From Pleurodeles waltl (taxonomy: Eukaryota > Chordata > Amphibia > Caudata > Salamandridae), in contig NC_090446.1 of the NCBI RefSeq assembly GCF_031143425.1, positions 1,023,205,066 through 1,023,269,065 on the forward strand: 64,000 nucleotides of DNA, in the 5' to 3' direction. The translations under genes and the position numbers were made by a program. This document shows positions 47,296-55,393 of the stretch, piece after piece; the stretch's first letter is position 1, and every line of letters begins with the position of its first letter. The notes below the pieces were generated by a model. It was not told where the DNA came from, ran no database searches, and saw only the letters and a program-made list of their open reading frames with translations.

Positions 47296-47662
47296 TCCTA
47301 ATTTTTGAAGGAGGTAGTTTGAAATAATATGACGCTGAATTTTTTGTCTCATGCCTTGAAGATGATTGGGATGCCCATACAGTTGATTCTATATTAACCG
47401 AAATGAACGACTATTCAGTGTTTGAAAGTCATGATGTATATAGACATTTAATGATTTATGGGGAAATGTTCTATCATAATAACTGGGGACACTACTAACT
47501 GCACCGTGCAACTAGACACAGACCAGTACTTAATTACACTCAGTGGGAACACTGCTCAACACCACCAGTGGGGACCCCAAAACGCTATCTAGATAAGTTA
47601 ATTTAGTTCACAAAAAATTCAGCGTCATATTATTTCAAATTACCTCCTTCAAAAATTAGGAA
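47296..47662. repeat. 52-bp inverted repeat around a 262-bp spacer
   Basis: TTCCTAATTTTTGAAGGAGGTAGTTTGAAATAATATGACG... at 47296-47347 is mirrored at 47610-47662, with one mismatch in the core (GTAG against GTAA). It lies inside the decayed Gypsy-type element, between pol-like and env-like sequence. The spacer contains a short GGGGACACTAC/GGGAACACTGC repetition near 47485-47570. Confidence 0.88.
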
Positions 47663-47689
47663 AGTTTTGCTAACTGATTTATTCAGATT

Positions 47690-48700
47690 TCTTTGTTTCC
47701 CATCTTACAGTTGAGGGTTACAAATACTGGAAGAAAACTGTTGATTTAAAGAGTGTATGGGGAACACAAGATTGGCAAATACAGGGTAGCGAAGCTTTAT
47801 TTAGAGCATTCCTGATTCCTGTGCAAATGATCCTTTTAAATGACACCATTCAACAAACGTCCTGTCTGGGTTTAGCGAAAATAAAATAAATTAACACGCC
47901 CAGTATCCCAACACCTGCGAAGTTCAATGATTGGCAATTCTTCCTGAATGTCACCAAGGAAGAGCTATATGCAAAGGTTCAGGCTGGTACTTATAATTTT
48001 TCACTTTCCAGTCTGAGCGGGTGGGTAATTTGGCTGATAGACACCAATGGATGTCAGACACGTTTTTTGAATTTCTCAGTGGGTTTCAAGATCAGCCGGC
48101 CAGACCCTCACTTTATCTCAGGTCAATACACCAGTATAGTTACAACATACTGTGTGGGTACAGTCTACCACGTTAGCTGCAGTCATCCTAACACTCTTTC
48201 TGGACTTTTTGCTAGGTCCTAGAAAGCCACGCTCTAAAAGAATCATATATGCTATGTATAACGAGATCTGAAAGCTTTCTCAGATCGAAGCTGCTGAGCG
48301 CTTAAGGCAAATAGATAGGTAAAACGTAGAAAATGCTTTTTTGATAACGGCATGAACCCTTTGTCCAACAGAGTTTATTCACTGACAAACATAGTGTCAT
48401 CTGCGATAGATATAATTCAGACAGACATGTCCCGTTTATATAATGGACAAAGTCAGCTGCGTTCCATCATGCAGTTAGGTTGGACGTTACAGACATTGAA
48501 AAATGGCCAAATTCCATGGAAATATATTAACGGTAGTGAATTGTTCACTGCTTTTAATTTATCCAGGGAACAGCAGACAATGGCTAAAAGGGAAATGGGT
48601 TTCATCATGCTTCATGTAGAGAAGTTAGAAAAGTTGCCCTTCAGAGTTGCAGAGAGTCCTTCAATAGTATGGCTCCTACATGGCATTGTTAATCTGCCCA
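47690..48700 (+). pseudogene. possible env-like remnant after the Gypsy pol
   Basis: Downstream of the pol remnant, several plus-strand frames look like a degraded envelope-type protein. There is a hydrophobic stretch and a basic RSKR site (48230-48241), a form that furin-type proteases cut. A 137-residue open frame at 48352-48765 follows, with heptad-like LTNIVSSAIDIIQTDMSRLY and MGFIMLHVEKLEKLPFRVAE. Its last 30 or so residues read through into the L2 fragment. The basic site and the helical frame are not in the same frame. I do not recognise the family. Position and layout are the only support, and it is certainly broken. Confidence 0.3.
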
Positions 48701-49211
48701 TTTCCGACAAGGCGTGCGCAGAGGGTTTGGTGGCATACAGTGTCAAAAGCTGCAGAGAGGTCTAGGAGGGTGAGGGCGACGGTCTTGCCCTTGTCCACTC
48801 TTGTCCTGATGTCTGTGCAGGCGATGAGGGCGGACTCAGTGCTGTGGGTCTTGCGGAATCCAGACTGGGAGGCGTTGAGTATGTTGTTCTCTTCTAGGAA
48901 GCGAGACAGTTGTACATTTACTATCTTCTCAGCGACCTTTGCAGGGAAGGGGAAAAGAGAAATGGGTTGGTAGTTTGTGAGGTCTTCAGGGTCTGCTTTG
49001 TTTTTTTTTTAGAAGAGCGTTGACTTCGGCGTGCATCCAAATATCTGGGAAGGTTGCGGTGTCAAAGGAACTGTTGATGACGGCACGCAGCTGGGGAGCA
49101 ATGATTTGGCTGGCCTTGTTGAAAATGTGGTGGGGGCAAGAGTCTGTTGGTTGAGCCTGAGTGGATGGAGTTCATGTTTTTGCCATTCTGATAAGCCACT
49201 GTCCAATTCAC
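48700..49211 (-). mobile_element. L2-clade LINE fragment, RT start
   Basis: The minus strand encodes an RT piece parallel to 37.7-38.0 kb. SGFRKTHSTESALIA (near 48870-48815), the block LLDLSAAFDTVCHQT near 48770-48710 and an N-terminal AKSLLPSCVPSSTVPLTPQ segment at 49120-49060 are visible. A T tract at 49000-49010 coincides with a frame break. The fragment abuts the truncated end of the Gypsy element at 49212. Confidence 0.75.
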
Positions 49212-50010
49212 CTACTTAGGTTGCTTTTTAGATGTGAGTTCTGTCAAGGGTGACACAATGGTTCCATAGCCCTTAACGAACCTACGGTAATAACCAGTGA
49301 GGCCCAAGAAGGCCCTCACCCAGGTTTGGGTTCTAGGGGATTGACAGGCCTTTGTAGTTTCAATCTTGACCTGGAGGGGCTGCATCTTGCTACCACCTAC
49401 TAGGTGTTCCAAGTACACCACAGAATCCTTCCCATTCTGGCACTTACTGGCCTTGATGGTCAGGCCTTCCTGTTGCAGGGCCTGAAGCACCTCCTTGAGG
49501 GGGAGCAGGTGTTCCTCCCAGCTAGAACTGTAGACGGTAATGTTGTCTAGGTAGGCTGCGCAAAAGCATCCTTGCCAGCTAGGACACCATTAACCAACCG
49601 TTGGAAGGTAGCAGGGGCATTTTTCAACCCAAAGGGCATTACTCTCAACTGGTAATGGCCCTCAGGAGTACAGAAAGCGGATGTCTCTTGAGCCCCTTTA
49701 GTCAAGGTGATCTGGAAGTACCCTGAGGTGAGGTCAAAGGCACTAAGGAACTTTGGCAGCGCCGAGCCTGTCTACGAGCTCATCAGCTCTGGGGATGGGG
49801 TGAGCATGCGTCTTAGTGACAGAGTTGAGACTACGGTAGTCCACGCAGAACCTAAGTTCTGACTTGGCACTGGGAGCAGCAGCCTTGGGAGCCAACACCA
49901 CTGGGATGGACCAGGGACTGCAGGACTTCTCTATCATCCCAAGACCCCGCATCTTGAAAACCTCATCCTTGATGCTGGACCTCACATTGTCTGACACCCT
50001 GTAAATCTTA
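49212..50010 (-). pseudogene. Gypsy reverse transcriptase, 3'-truncated
   Basis: Minus-strand RT motifs are IYRVSDNVRSSIKDEVFKMR, IEKSCSPWSIPVVLAPKAAA, ELRFCVDYRSLNSVTKTHAH, then DLTSGYFQITLT and MPFGLKNAPATFQRLVNGVL. The catalytic box reads YLDN at 49553-49542, where the family has YLDD. One frameshift lies just before it (near 49560). The connection domain follows with VVYLEHLVGG and FLGLTGYYRRFVKGYGTIVS, and the frame ends at 49212. RNase H is absent. Confidence 0.85.
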
Positions 50011-50781
50011 TTCTTTACAGGGTGACCATAGAGAAGTTCAAAGGGGCTGAACCCCACCCCTTTCTGGGGCACCTCCCTATAAGCAAAGAGAAGGCATGGC
50101 AAGAGGACGTCCCACTTACGCCTCATGGCATCAGGCAGGCCAGTGATCATGCCTTTCAGGGTCTTGATGAATCTTTCAACAAGCCCATTGGTTTGAGGAT
50201 GGTAAAGGGTGGTAAACCAGTAGGTTACCCCACACTCATCCCACTTGGACTTCATGTACGCTGACATGAAGTTTGTGCCTCTGTCAGACACAACCTCCTG
50301 TGGGAATCCCACATGGGTAAATATCCCCATCAGAGCTCTGGTCACCACTGGTGTAGTCACTGTCCTCAGAGGGATTGCCTCTGGGTAGTGGGTGGCATGT
50401 TCCAGCAAAACCAGGTTTACCTGTTGCCAAGGGCAGTTTTGGGGTCCAAGAGACCAATGACATAGATGCCCTCCCTTTCAAAGGGGGTGCCAATGACGGG
50501 GGTAGCATCAGGGGGGCCTTAAGCCTTTTCCCTGTCTTCCCACTAGCGTGGCAGGGTGGGTAGGCCCTACAGAAATTATCTGAGGCTACGTGCATTCTAG
50601 GCCAATGGAAGTGGGTGACAAGCCTGGCAAAGGTCTTGTCTTGCCCCAAATGTCCTGCCAGGGGGATGTCGTGAGCCAGGCCCAGTAGGAAGGCCCAGTA
50701 GCACTGGGGGAGCACCAGCACACGTGCTATCCCAGCGGCTGGTACCTTAGGCTCACTGTAGAGGAGATAATTCTCCCATTA
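50011..50781 (-). pseudogene. Gypsy integrase, zinc-binding and catalytic core
   Basis: The zinc-binding part shows DIPLAGHLGQDKTFARLVTH, then CRAYPPCHASGKTGKRL (about 50690-50560). The core shows HATHYPEAIPLRTVTTPVVT, EVVSDRGTNFMSAYMKSKW (second catalytic Asp), LYHPQTNGLVERFIKTLKG (catalytic Glu) and KGVGFSPFELLYGHPV. The first catalytic Asp, expected in a GVDIVGPL-type stretch near 50470, appears as Tyr, so this copy is inactive. The C-terminal integrase domain is missing: YGHPV joins directly to KNKIYRV of the RT. The 5' part of this domain lies beyond the inserted transposon at 52344-52470. Confidence 0.85.
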
Positions 50782-52343
50782 CAGGGAGTGCAGAATTATT
50801 AGGCAAGTTGTATTTTTGAGGATTAATTTTATTATTGAACAACAACCATGTTCTCAATGAACCCAAAAAACTCATTAATATCAAAGCTGAATATTTTTGG
50901 AAGTAGTTTTTAGTTTGTTTTTAGTTTTAGCTATGTTAGGGGGATATCTGTGTGTGCAGGTGACTATCACTGTGCTTAATTATTAGGCAACTTAACAAAA
51001 AAAAATATATACCCATTTCAATTATTTATTATTACCAGTGAAACCAATATAACATCTCAACATTCACAAATATACATTTCTGACATTCAAAAACAAAACA
51101 AAAACAAATCAGTGACCAATATAGCCACCTTTCTTTGCAAGGACACTCAAAAGCCTGCCATCCATGGATTCTGTCAGTGTTTTGATCTGTTCACCATCAA
51201 CATTGCGTGCAGCAGCAACCACAGCCTCCCAGACACTGTTCAGAGAGGTGTACTGTTTTCCCTCCTTGTAAATCTCACATTTGATGATGGACCACAGGTT
51301 CTCAATGGGGTTCAGATCAGGTGAACAAGGAGGCCATGTCATTAGATTTCCTTCTTTTATACCCTTTCTTGCCAGCCACGCTGTGGAGTACTTGGACGCG
51401 TGTGATGGAGCATTGTCCTGCATGAAAATCATGTTTTTCTTGAAGGATGCAGACTTCTTCCTGTACCACTGCTTGAAGAAGGTGTCTTCCAGGAACTGGC
51501 AGTAGGACTGGGAGTTGAGCTTGACTCAATCCTCAACCCGAAAAGGCCCCACAAGCTCTTCTTTGATGATACCAGCCCAAACCAGTACTCCACCTCCACC
51601 TTGCTGGCATCTGAGTCGGACTGGAGCTCTCTGCCCTTTACCAATCCAGCCACGGGCCCATCCATCTGGCCCATCAAGACTCACTCTCATTTCATCAGTC
51701 CATAAAACTTTAGAAAAATCAGTCTTGAGATATTTCTTGGCCCAGTCTTGACGTTTCAGCTTGTGTGTCTTGTTCAGTGGTGGTCGTCTTTCAGCCTTTC
51801 TTACCTTGGCCATGTCTCTGAGTATTGCACACCTTGTGCTTTTGGGCACTCCAGTGATGTTGCAGCTCTGAAATATGGCCAAACTGGTGGCAAGTGGCAT
51901 TGTGGCAGCTGCACGCTTGACTTTTCTCAGTTCATGGGCAGTAATTTTGCGCCTTGGTTTTTCCACACGCTTCTTGCGACCCTGTTGACTATTTTGAATG
52001 AAACGCTTGATTGTTCGATGATCACGCTTCAGAAGCTTTGCAATTTTAAGAGTGCTGCATCCCTCTGCAAGATATCTCACTATTTTTGACTTTTCTGAGC
52101 CTGTCAAGTCCTTCTTTTGACCCATTTTGCCAAAGGAAAGGAAGTTGCCTAATAATTATGCACACCTGATATAGGGTGTTGATGTCATTAGACCACACCC
52201 CTTCTCATTACAGAGATGCACATCACCTAATATGCTTAATTGGTAGTAGGCTTTCGAGCCTATACAGCTTGGAGTAAGACAACATGCATAAAGAGGATGA
52301 TGTGGTCAAAATACTCATTTGCCTAATAATTCTGCACTCCCTG
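50782..52343 (-). mobile_element. Tc1-like DNA transposon, DD37E type, with IR/DR ends
   Basis: The 1562-bp unit has terminal inverted repeats CAGGGAGTGCAGAATTATTAGGCAA, identical at both ends over 25 bp. It is flanked by TA (50780-50781 and 52344-52345). A second copy of the ATTATTAGGCAA word lies inside each end (near 50978-50994 and 52144-52160). This is the doubled-repeat (IR/DR) layout known from several Tc1-like elements. One transposase gene lies inside. It split the integrase region of the Gypsy element and is therefore younger. Confidence 0.95.
51109..52125 (-). pseudogene. Tc1-like transposase with one internal stop
   Basis: The minus-strand frame begins MGQKKDLTGSEKSKIVRYLA (52125) and ends GGYIGH before the stop at 51109. 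It is 338 codons long, normal for Tc1. A helix-turn-helix DNA-binding region (GCSTLKIAKLLKRDHRTIKR) and a basic linker (GRKKRVEKPRRK) come first. The catalytic triad follows: Asp in VLWTDEMRVSLDG, Asp in MIFMQDNAPSH and Glu in LNPIENLW. The second Asp and the Glu are separated by 37 residues (DD37E). The only break I see is an in-frame TGA at 51528-51526. The enzyme would cut and paste the element at TA sites. Confidence 0.93.
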
Positions 52344-52740
52344 TATATGTGGTGATCGGCAGAGGCTTCCCTTGCTGCTTGGGCTGAGGCCTGTTGCCTC
52401 AGACCCTCAAGAGTGGGACACTCCTGCGCTTTGCAGAATTCCTCCCTGGTTGGCACACCTTCCACTTGCCAACCGGCAAGCTCAGGCAGGTTACCTGGGT
52501 CGGCAATATCCTCCCCAGTTGGCTCAGGGGCCTCCTCTTCTGGGACTCCTTCAACCACCGGTGGAATATCTGGGGCTGGTTTCCCTTGCCTCTTGCCCTT
52601 TCTCTGTGTGGCTGTCTGGGCCATTGTTCCAGGCTCCAGACGCCCTTCACTCCCTTGGTAGTCATGCAGACCCATTCAGGCAAACCTAACATCTCCAGGT
52701 GAGATCTGAGCTCTACCTCCTTCCAGGCAGTGTTCCCAAG
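52344..52740 (-). pseudogene. Gypsy pol: acidic linker and start of integrase
   Basis: The minus strand encodes a Gly/Pro/Glu-rich linker (PPVVEGVPEEEAPEPTGEDI). It is followed by TREEFCKAQECPTLEGLRQQ and ASADHHIYRE, an N-terminal integrase-type sequence. The frame is then cut by the Tc1-like element and resumes at 50781. The linker separates protease from integrase; no RT motif is present between them. Confidence 0.7.
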
Positions 52741-53100
52741 ATCATTGCCTAACAGACAATCTACAGGTATGGCAGGACTCACAGCTACGTTTAGAGTACC
52801 AGAGACCCCCCCCCCAGTCAAAGGGAACCAGAGCTACTGATAGGTGGCTCTCGGGATTGTCAGCGACTATGACCTGGAGGAATGTATTAGGGATGACTTG
52901 CTCTGCTGACCCCTGACTGTAGTCATACTGGCTCTTGTGTCACGCAGAGCCTCCACCCTTTGCCCATCAATGGGGACCCACTGCCTATACTTGGAAGTAT
53001 TGGCAGGAATGTGGGTTTTTGGAACCATTTCCTTATCTCCCAGGGATACTAGTGACACCTTGATCTGCTCCCCAAAGCTATCTGGGACCACCTCCCCCCG
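52741..53100 (-). pseudogene. Gypsy aspartic protease region
   Basis: The minus strand reads WVPIDGQRVEALRDTRASMT near 52975-52915, where Gypsy proteases have a DTGAS active site. Here Gly is replaced by Arg. The end of the domain reads PAIPVDCLLGNDLG near 52780-52740, in another frame. The C tract at 52807-52815 coincides with the frame change. The protease would cut the gag-pol polyprotein. It is inactive in this copy. Confidence 0.7.
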
Positions 53101-53169
53101 GGCACTACACTAGCCTATCCTGGTGTCTGCCCTCCAGTGGGAAGCTGTCCCCTCTTGGGGCACTGGGAG

Positions 53170-54510
53170 TTGTCCTTATAATGTCCAAACTTGAAGCACT
53201 CTAAGCATTTGGAGATAAACTACCTTTCTTCTTGTGAAAGTACCCTTGCTTCCTGTCACATTCAGGTGTGGACTGGTTAAACTGCCCCCCTCGTGCCCCT
53301 GCCCCCCCCCACCAGGATATGTTTTGGGGGCCTTTTGAGACATCCTTATTTTTAAATTTTTCTCCCCCCTCTTTCTTCTGGTGGGAACCCTGACGACCTT
53401 TGTAGGTGTCCCCCCAAGTACCTGGTGCTAATCCAGAAGTCTGCCTCCTCAGCAAGCTTTCTAGGATCAGTCAGCTTACTGTCAACTAGGTGCTGGTGCA
53501 ACTCTGTAAAGCAAACACTGACCATATGATCTTTCAGGATCAAATTATATATCCCCAAATAGTTATCTACTTTACTGCCCACACCCATCCATTCAGTGTC
53601 TTATCAGAGAAATCAAAAAAGTCTATCCAGTTCTATGCGGAGAGTTTGGTGCTGTCCCTGAACCTCTGACGGTAATTCTCAGGTGTCAGCCCAAACTTGC
53701 CAAGCAAAGCAGCTTTCATGGGTGTGTATCTGTTTTGATCCTTAGGATCCAATGCATAGGGTGTGTCCCTCCCCACTACTGGCACATACCCCCACAAGGC
53801 TGCCCCCCTCCCATTGCTCTTCAGAGACCCCATGAGCCCTAAGTGCAACTTCATAGGCAGCCAACCACTTATCAGTGTCATCTCCCACCACATAACTTGG
53901 CACTACATTTTTTGGGTATACTGACCTTCCTTTTCCCAGCAGGTCCTGCATGTATGCTGCCACCATCACTGCCGGACTCAGACTGTCTCACCTTGATATC
54001 CAGCTCTTTGAGACTCAGTTCATGAGCTAACAAAAGTTTCTTTTCAGCCAAGGCTCTCTCAGCTGCAGCCTCAGCTATCACCTTCAGCTTGTTTGGCTGC
54101 TCTGCCAGCCTCTCTCTCTCTCTCTGCTTTCCTTTCCTCTGCTTCCATGTTTAACTTTGTCATTTGTAGTTGAAATTCTCTCTCCTCCCTCCTTTCCTAT
54201 GCGGTCAGGCCATGGCTAGAGACACTGCTTCCTGGTTTACTAGGGGGCACAATTCCAGGTGTAACATCCCCAGCTACTGGCAAAACATCCCCTTAGGGGC
54301 CATCCTCTGGACCCTCCTCCTTAACATCCTCATCTGAATGGGCTTCTGCCCAGGCCCTCAGCGCCTTTTGGTATTCCTCCTTTCTGGAGGCACCCTGAGT
54401 AGGTACTCCCATCCCCTTGCAGAACCCCTTCAGCTGTTTAACAGTGTATGTCTCCAGCTTGCCTAGGTCAAAATCTTCAGCTCCTGCTTGAGACCCAGCC
54501 AGAGACATAT
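53170..54510 (-). pseudogene. Gypsy gag region
   Basis: The gene starts near 54508 with MSLAGSQAGAEDFDLGKLET, followed by YTVKQLKGFCKGMGVPTQGA (a SAP-like helix pair) and an acidic stretch to a stop at 54293. Later parts lie in other frames: a coiled-coil-prone ALAEKKLLLAHELSLKELDI (54050-53990), KAALLGKFGLTPENYRQRFR (53720-53660) and FTELHQHLVDSKLTDPRKLA (53525-53465). A zinc-knuckle-like CLECFKFGH with a later Cys lies near 53210-53165. It would form the particle shell and bind RNA. At least three frame breaks are present. Confidence 0.65.
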
Positions 54511-54645
54511 TGAATGAGGATTTAGTTAAAAATATCAGACAGAAAACGAAATTGCAGAAAAATAAAAAAAACAAGTTGACCTTCAACTGTCAGTAGGTAG
54601 TGTACAGTTAGCTATTGTATGTCACTGCACAAATACAAGTCCTTT

Positions 54646-54664
54646 CCTCTCCGCTGATCACCAA
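54646..54664 (-). promoter_or_regulatory. putative tRNA primer-binding site
   Basis: Directly inside the LTR end (CTAATA on the minus strand, complementary to 54670-54665) the minus strand reads TTGGTGATCAGCGGAGAGG. It starts with a TGG, as needed to pair with a tRNA 3' CCA. I cannot name the tRNA. Confidence 0.5.
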
Positions 54665-54739
54665 TATTAGAAATGGGGTCTTTGGTTGGCAATCAGGTTA
54701 CCTCCTGTCCAAGCAAGAACCCTCACTCTAGTCATGGTA
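54665..54739 (-). mobile_element. family A LTR, 3' end segment of the Gypsy element
   Basis: The minus strand shows CCCTCACTCTAG-type and GACCCCATTTCTAAT sequence, identical in kind to the ends of the solo LTRs at 16003 and 44490. The match stops at GGTAAG (54734-54739), and the LTR resumes at 58297 with GTAAGTCGC. It is therefore one LTR split by later insertions. Confidence 0.8.
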
Positions 54740-55388
54740 AGTTTTGTTTCAAGGGTTTGTGGAGTGCATGGCTACCCGAAGGCCTCCCAGCGCTGAGGAA
54801 CATCACTAAGTAAGAGGAAGAGATCTAAACAGGGAACAGTACAGTTTTCAGTTTTCTAAGAAAAGAAGATTCTGACAACGCATGACGAAGTTCAAAGGGG
54901 AGGGATTTCCAGATCTTAGCTGCTCTGCAGGCGGAGGATCTACCCCCCATCAACTCTCTCAGCACGAAAGGAGATCATTAAAAAAAGATATCTGAGTATT
55001 CTCCATTTGGTATAGGGAGTGATCATTCGTCTGAGGAAGACTGGACCCTGGTTTCGAAGGGCTCGGTGAATAAAACACATAACTTTAAAAATAATGCGAT
55101 GTTCAGTCGGAAGCCAAAGGAGGTAAGCCAAGGCTGGAGTGGAAGATGAATGTCTGGGGGTGTCTGTGAGTAGGCGAGCAGCAGCGTTCTGCACCACCTG
55201 AAGTCTCTTTAGAACAATCGAAGAAGAGCTCAGGAGTCTTTTGGCTGAAAAAGGAAGTAATTTAAAGATTTTCCTAAGGGTTCTTAGAAAACCGAAACAG
55301 GTAGCTGCCAGTTTCTTAGGATGGCATTCCATTATGAGGTGCGGGTCTATCCAAAAGCCCAAGCTTTTTATGGAATCTTTAGGCAGAG
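54740..55388 (-). mobile_element. non-LTR LINE fragment, C-terminal ORF2 and 3' region
   Basis: Minus-strand translation from 55362 to 54940 gives LGFWIDPHLIMECHPKKLAA, CFGFLRTLRKIFKLLP, LKRLQVVQNAAARLLTDTPR and LAYLLWLPTEHRIIFKVMCF. This is the post-RT domain of a CR1/L2/Rex-type LINE, in one open frame but of a different family from the L2 copies above. The left part, to 54740, is its 3' non-coding end. GGTAAG flanks both sides (54734-54739 and 55388-55393), which could be its target duplication. Confidence 0.75.
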
Positions 55389-55393
55389 GTAAG

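Larger units (their letters stand above)
49212..54664 (-). mobile_element. Ty3/Gypsy element with integrase before RT (Gmr1-like)
   Basis: On the minus strand the order is primer-binding site (54664-54646), gag (about 54510-53170), protease (about 53000-52740), integrase (about 52470-50020) and reverse transcriptase (about 50010-49212). A Tc1-like transposon (50782-52343) interrupts the integrase zinc-binding region. Sequence is Ty3/Gypsy in character, but the integrase lies before the RT, as in Ty1/copia and in the known deuterostome Gmr1-like Gypsy group. RNase H and the downstream LTR are missing at 49212, where an L2 fragment begins. The attached upstream LTR (family A) continues from 54665. 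The coding parts carry several breaks. Confidence 0.8.

Noticed and set aside
48352..48765. 137-residue open frame as a host gene
   Set aside because: Its last 30 or so residues read antisense through an L2 fragment and it follows a retroelement pol, so at most it is a retroelement remnant.
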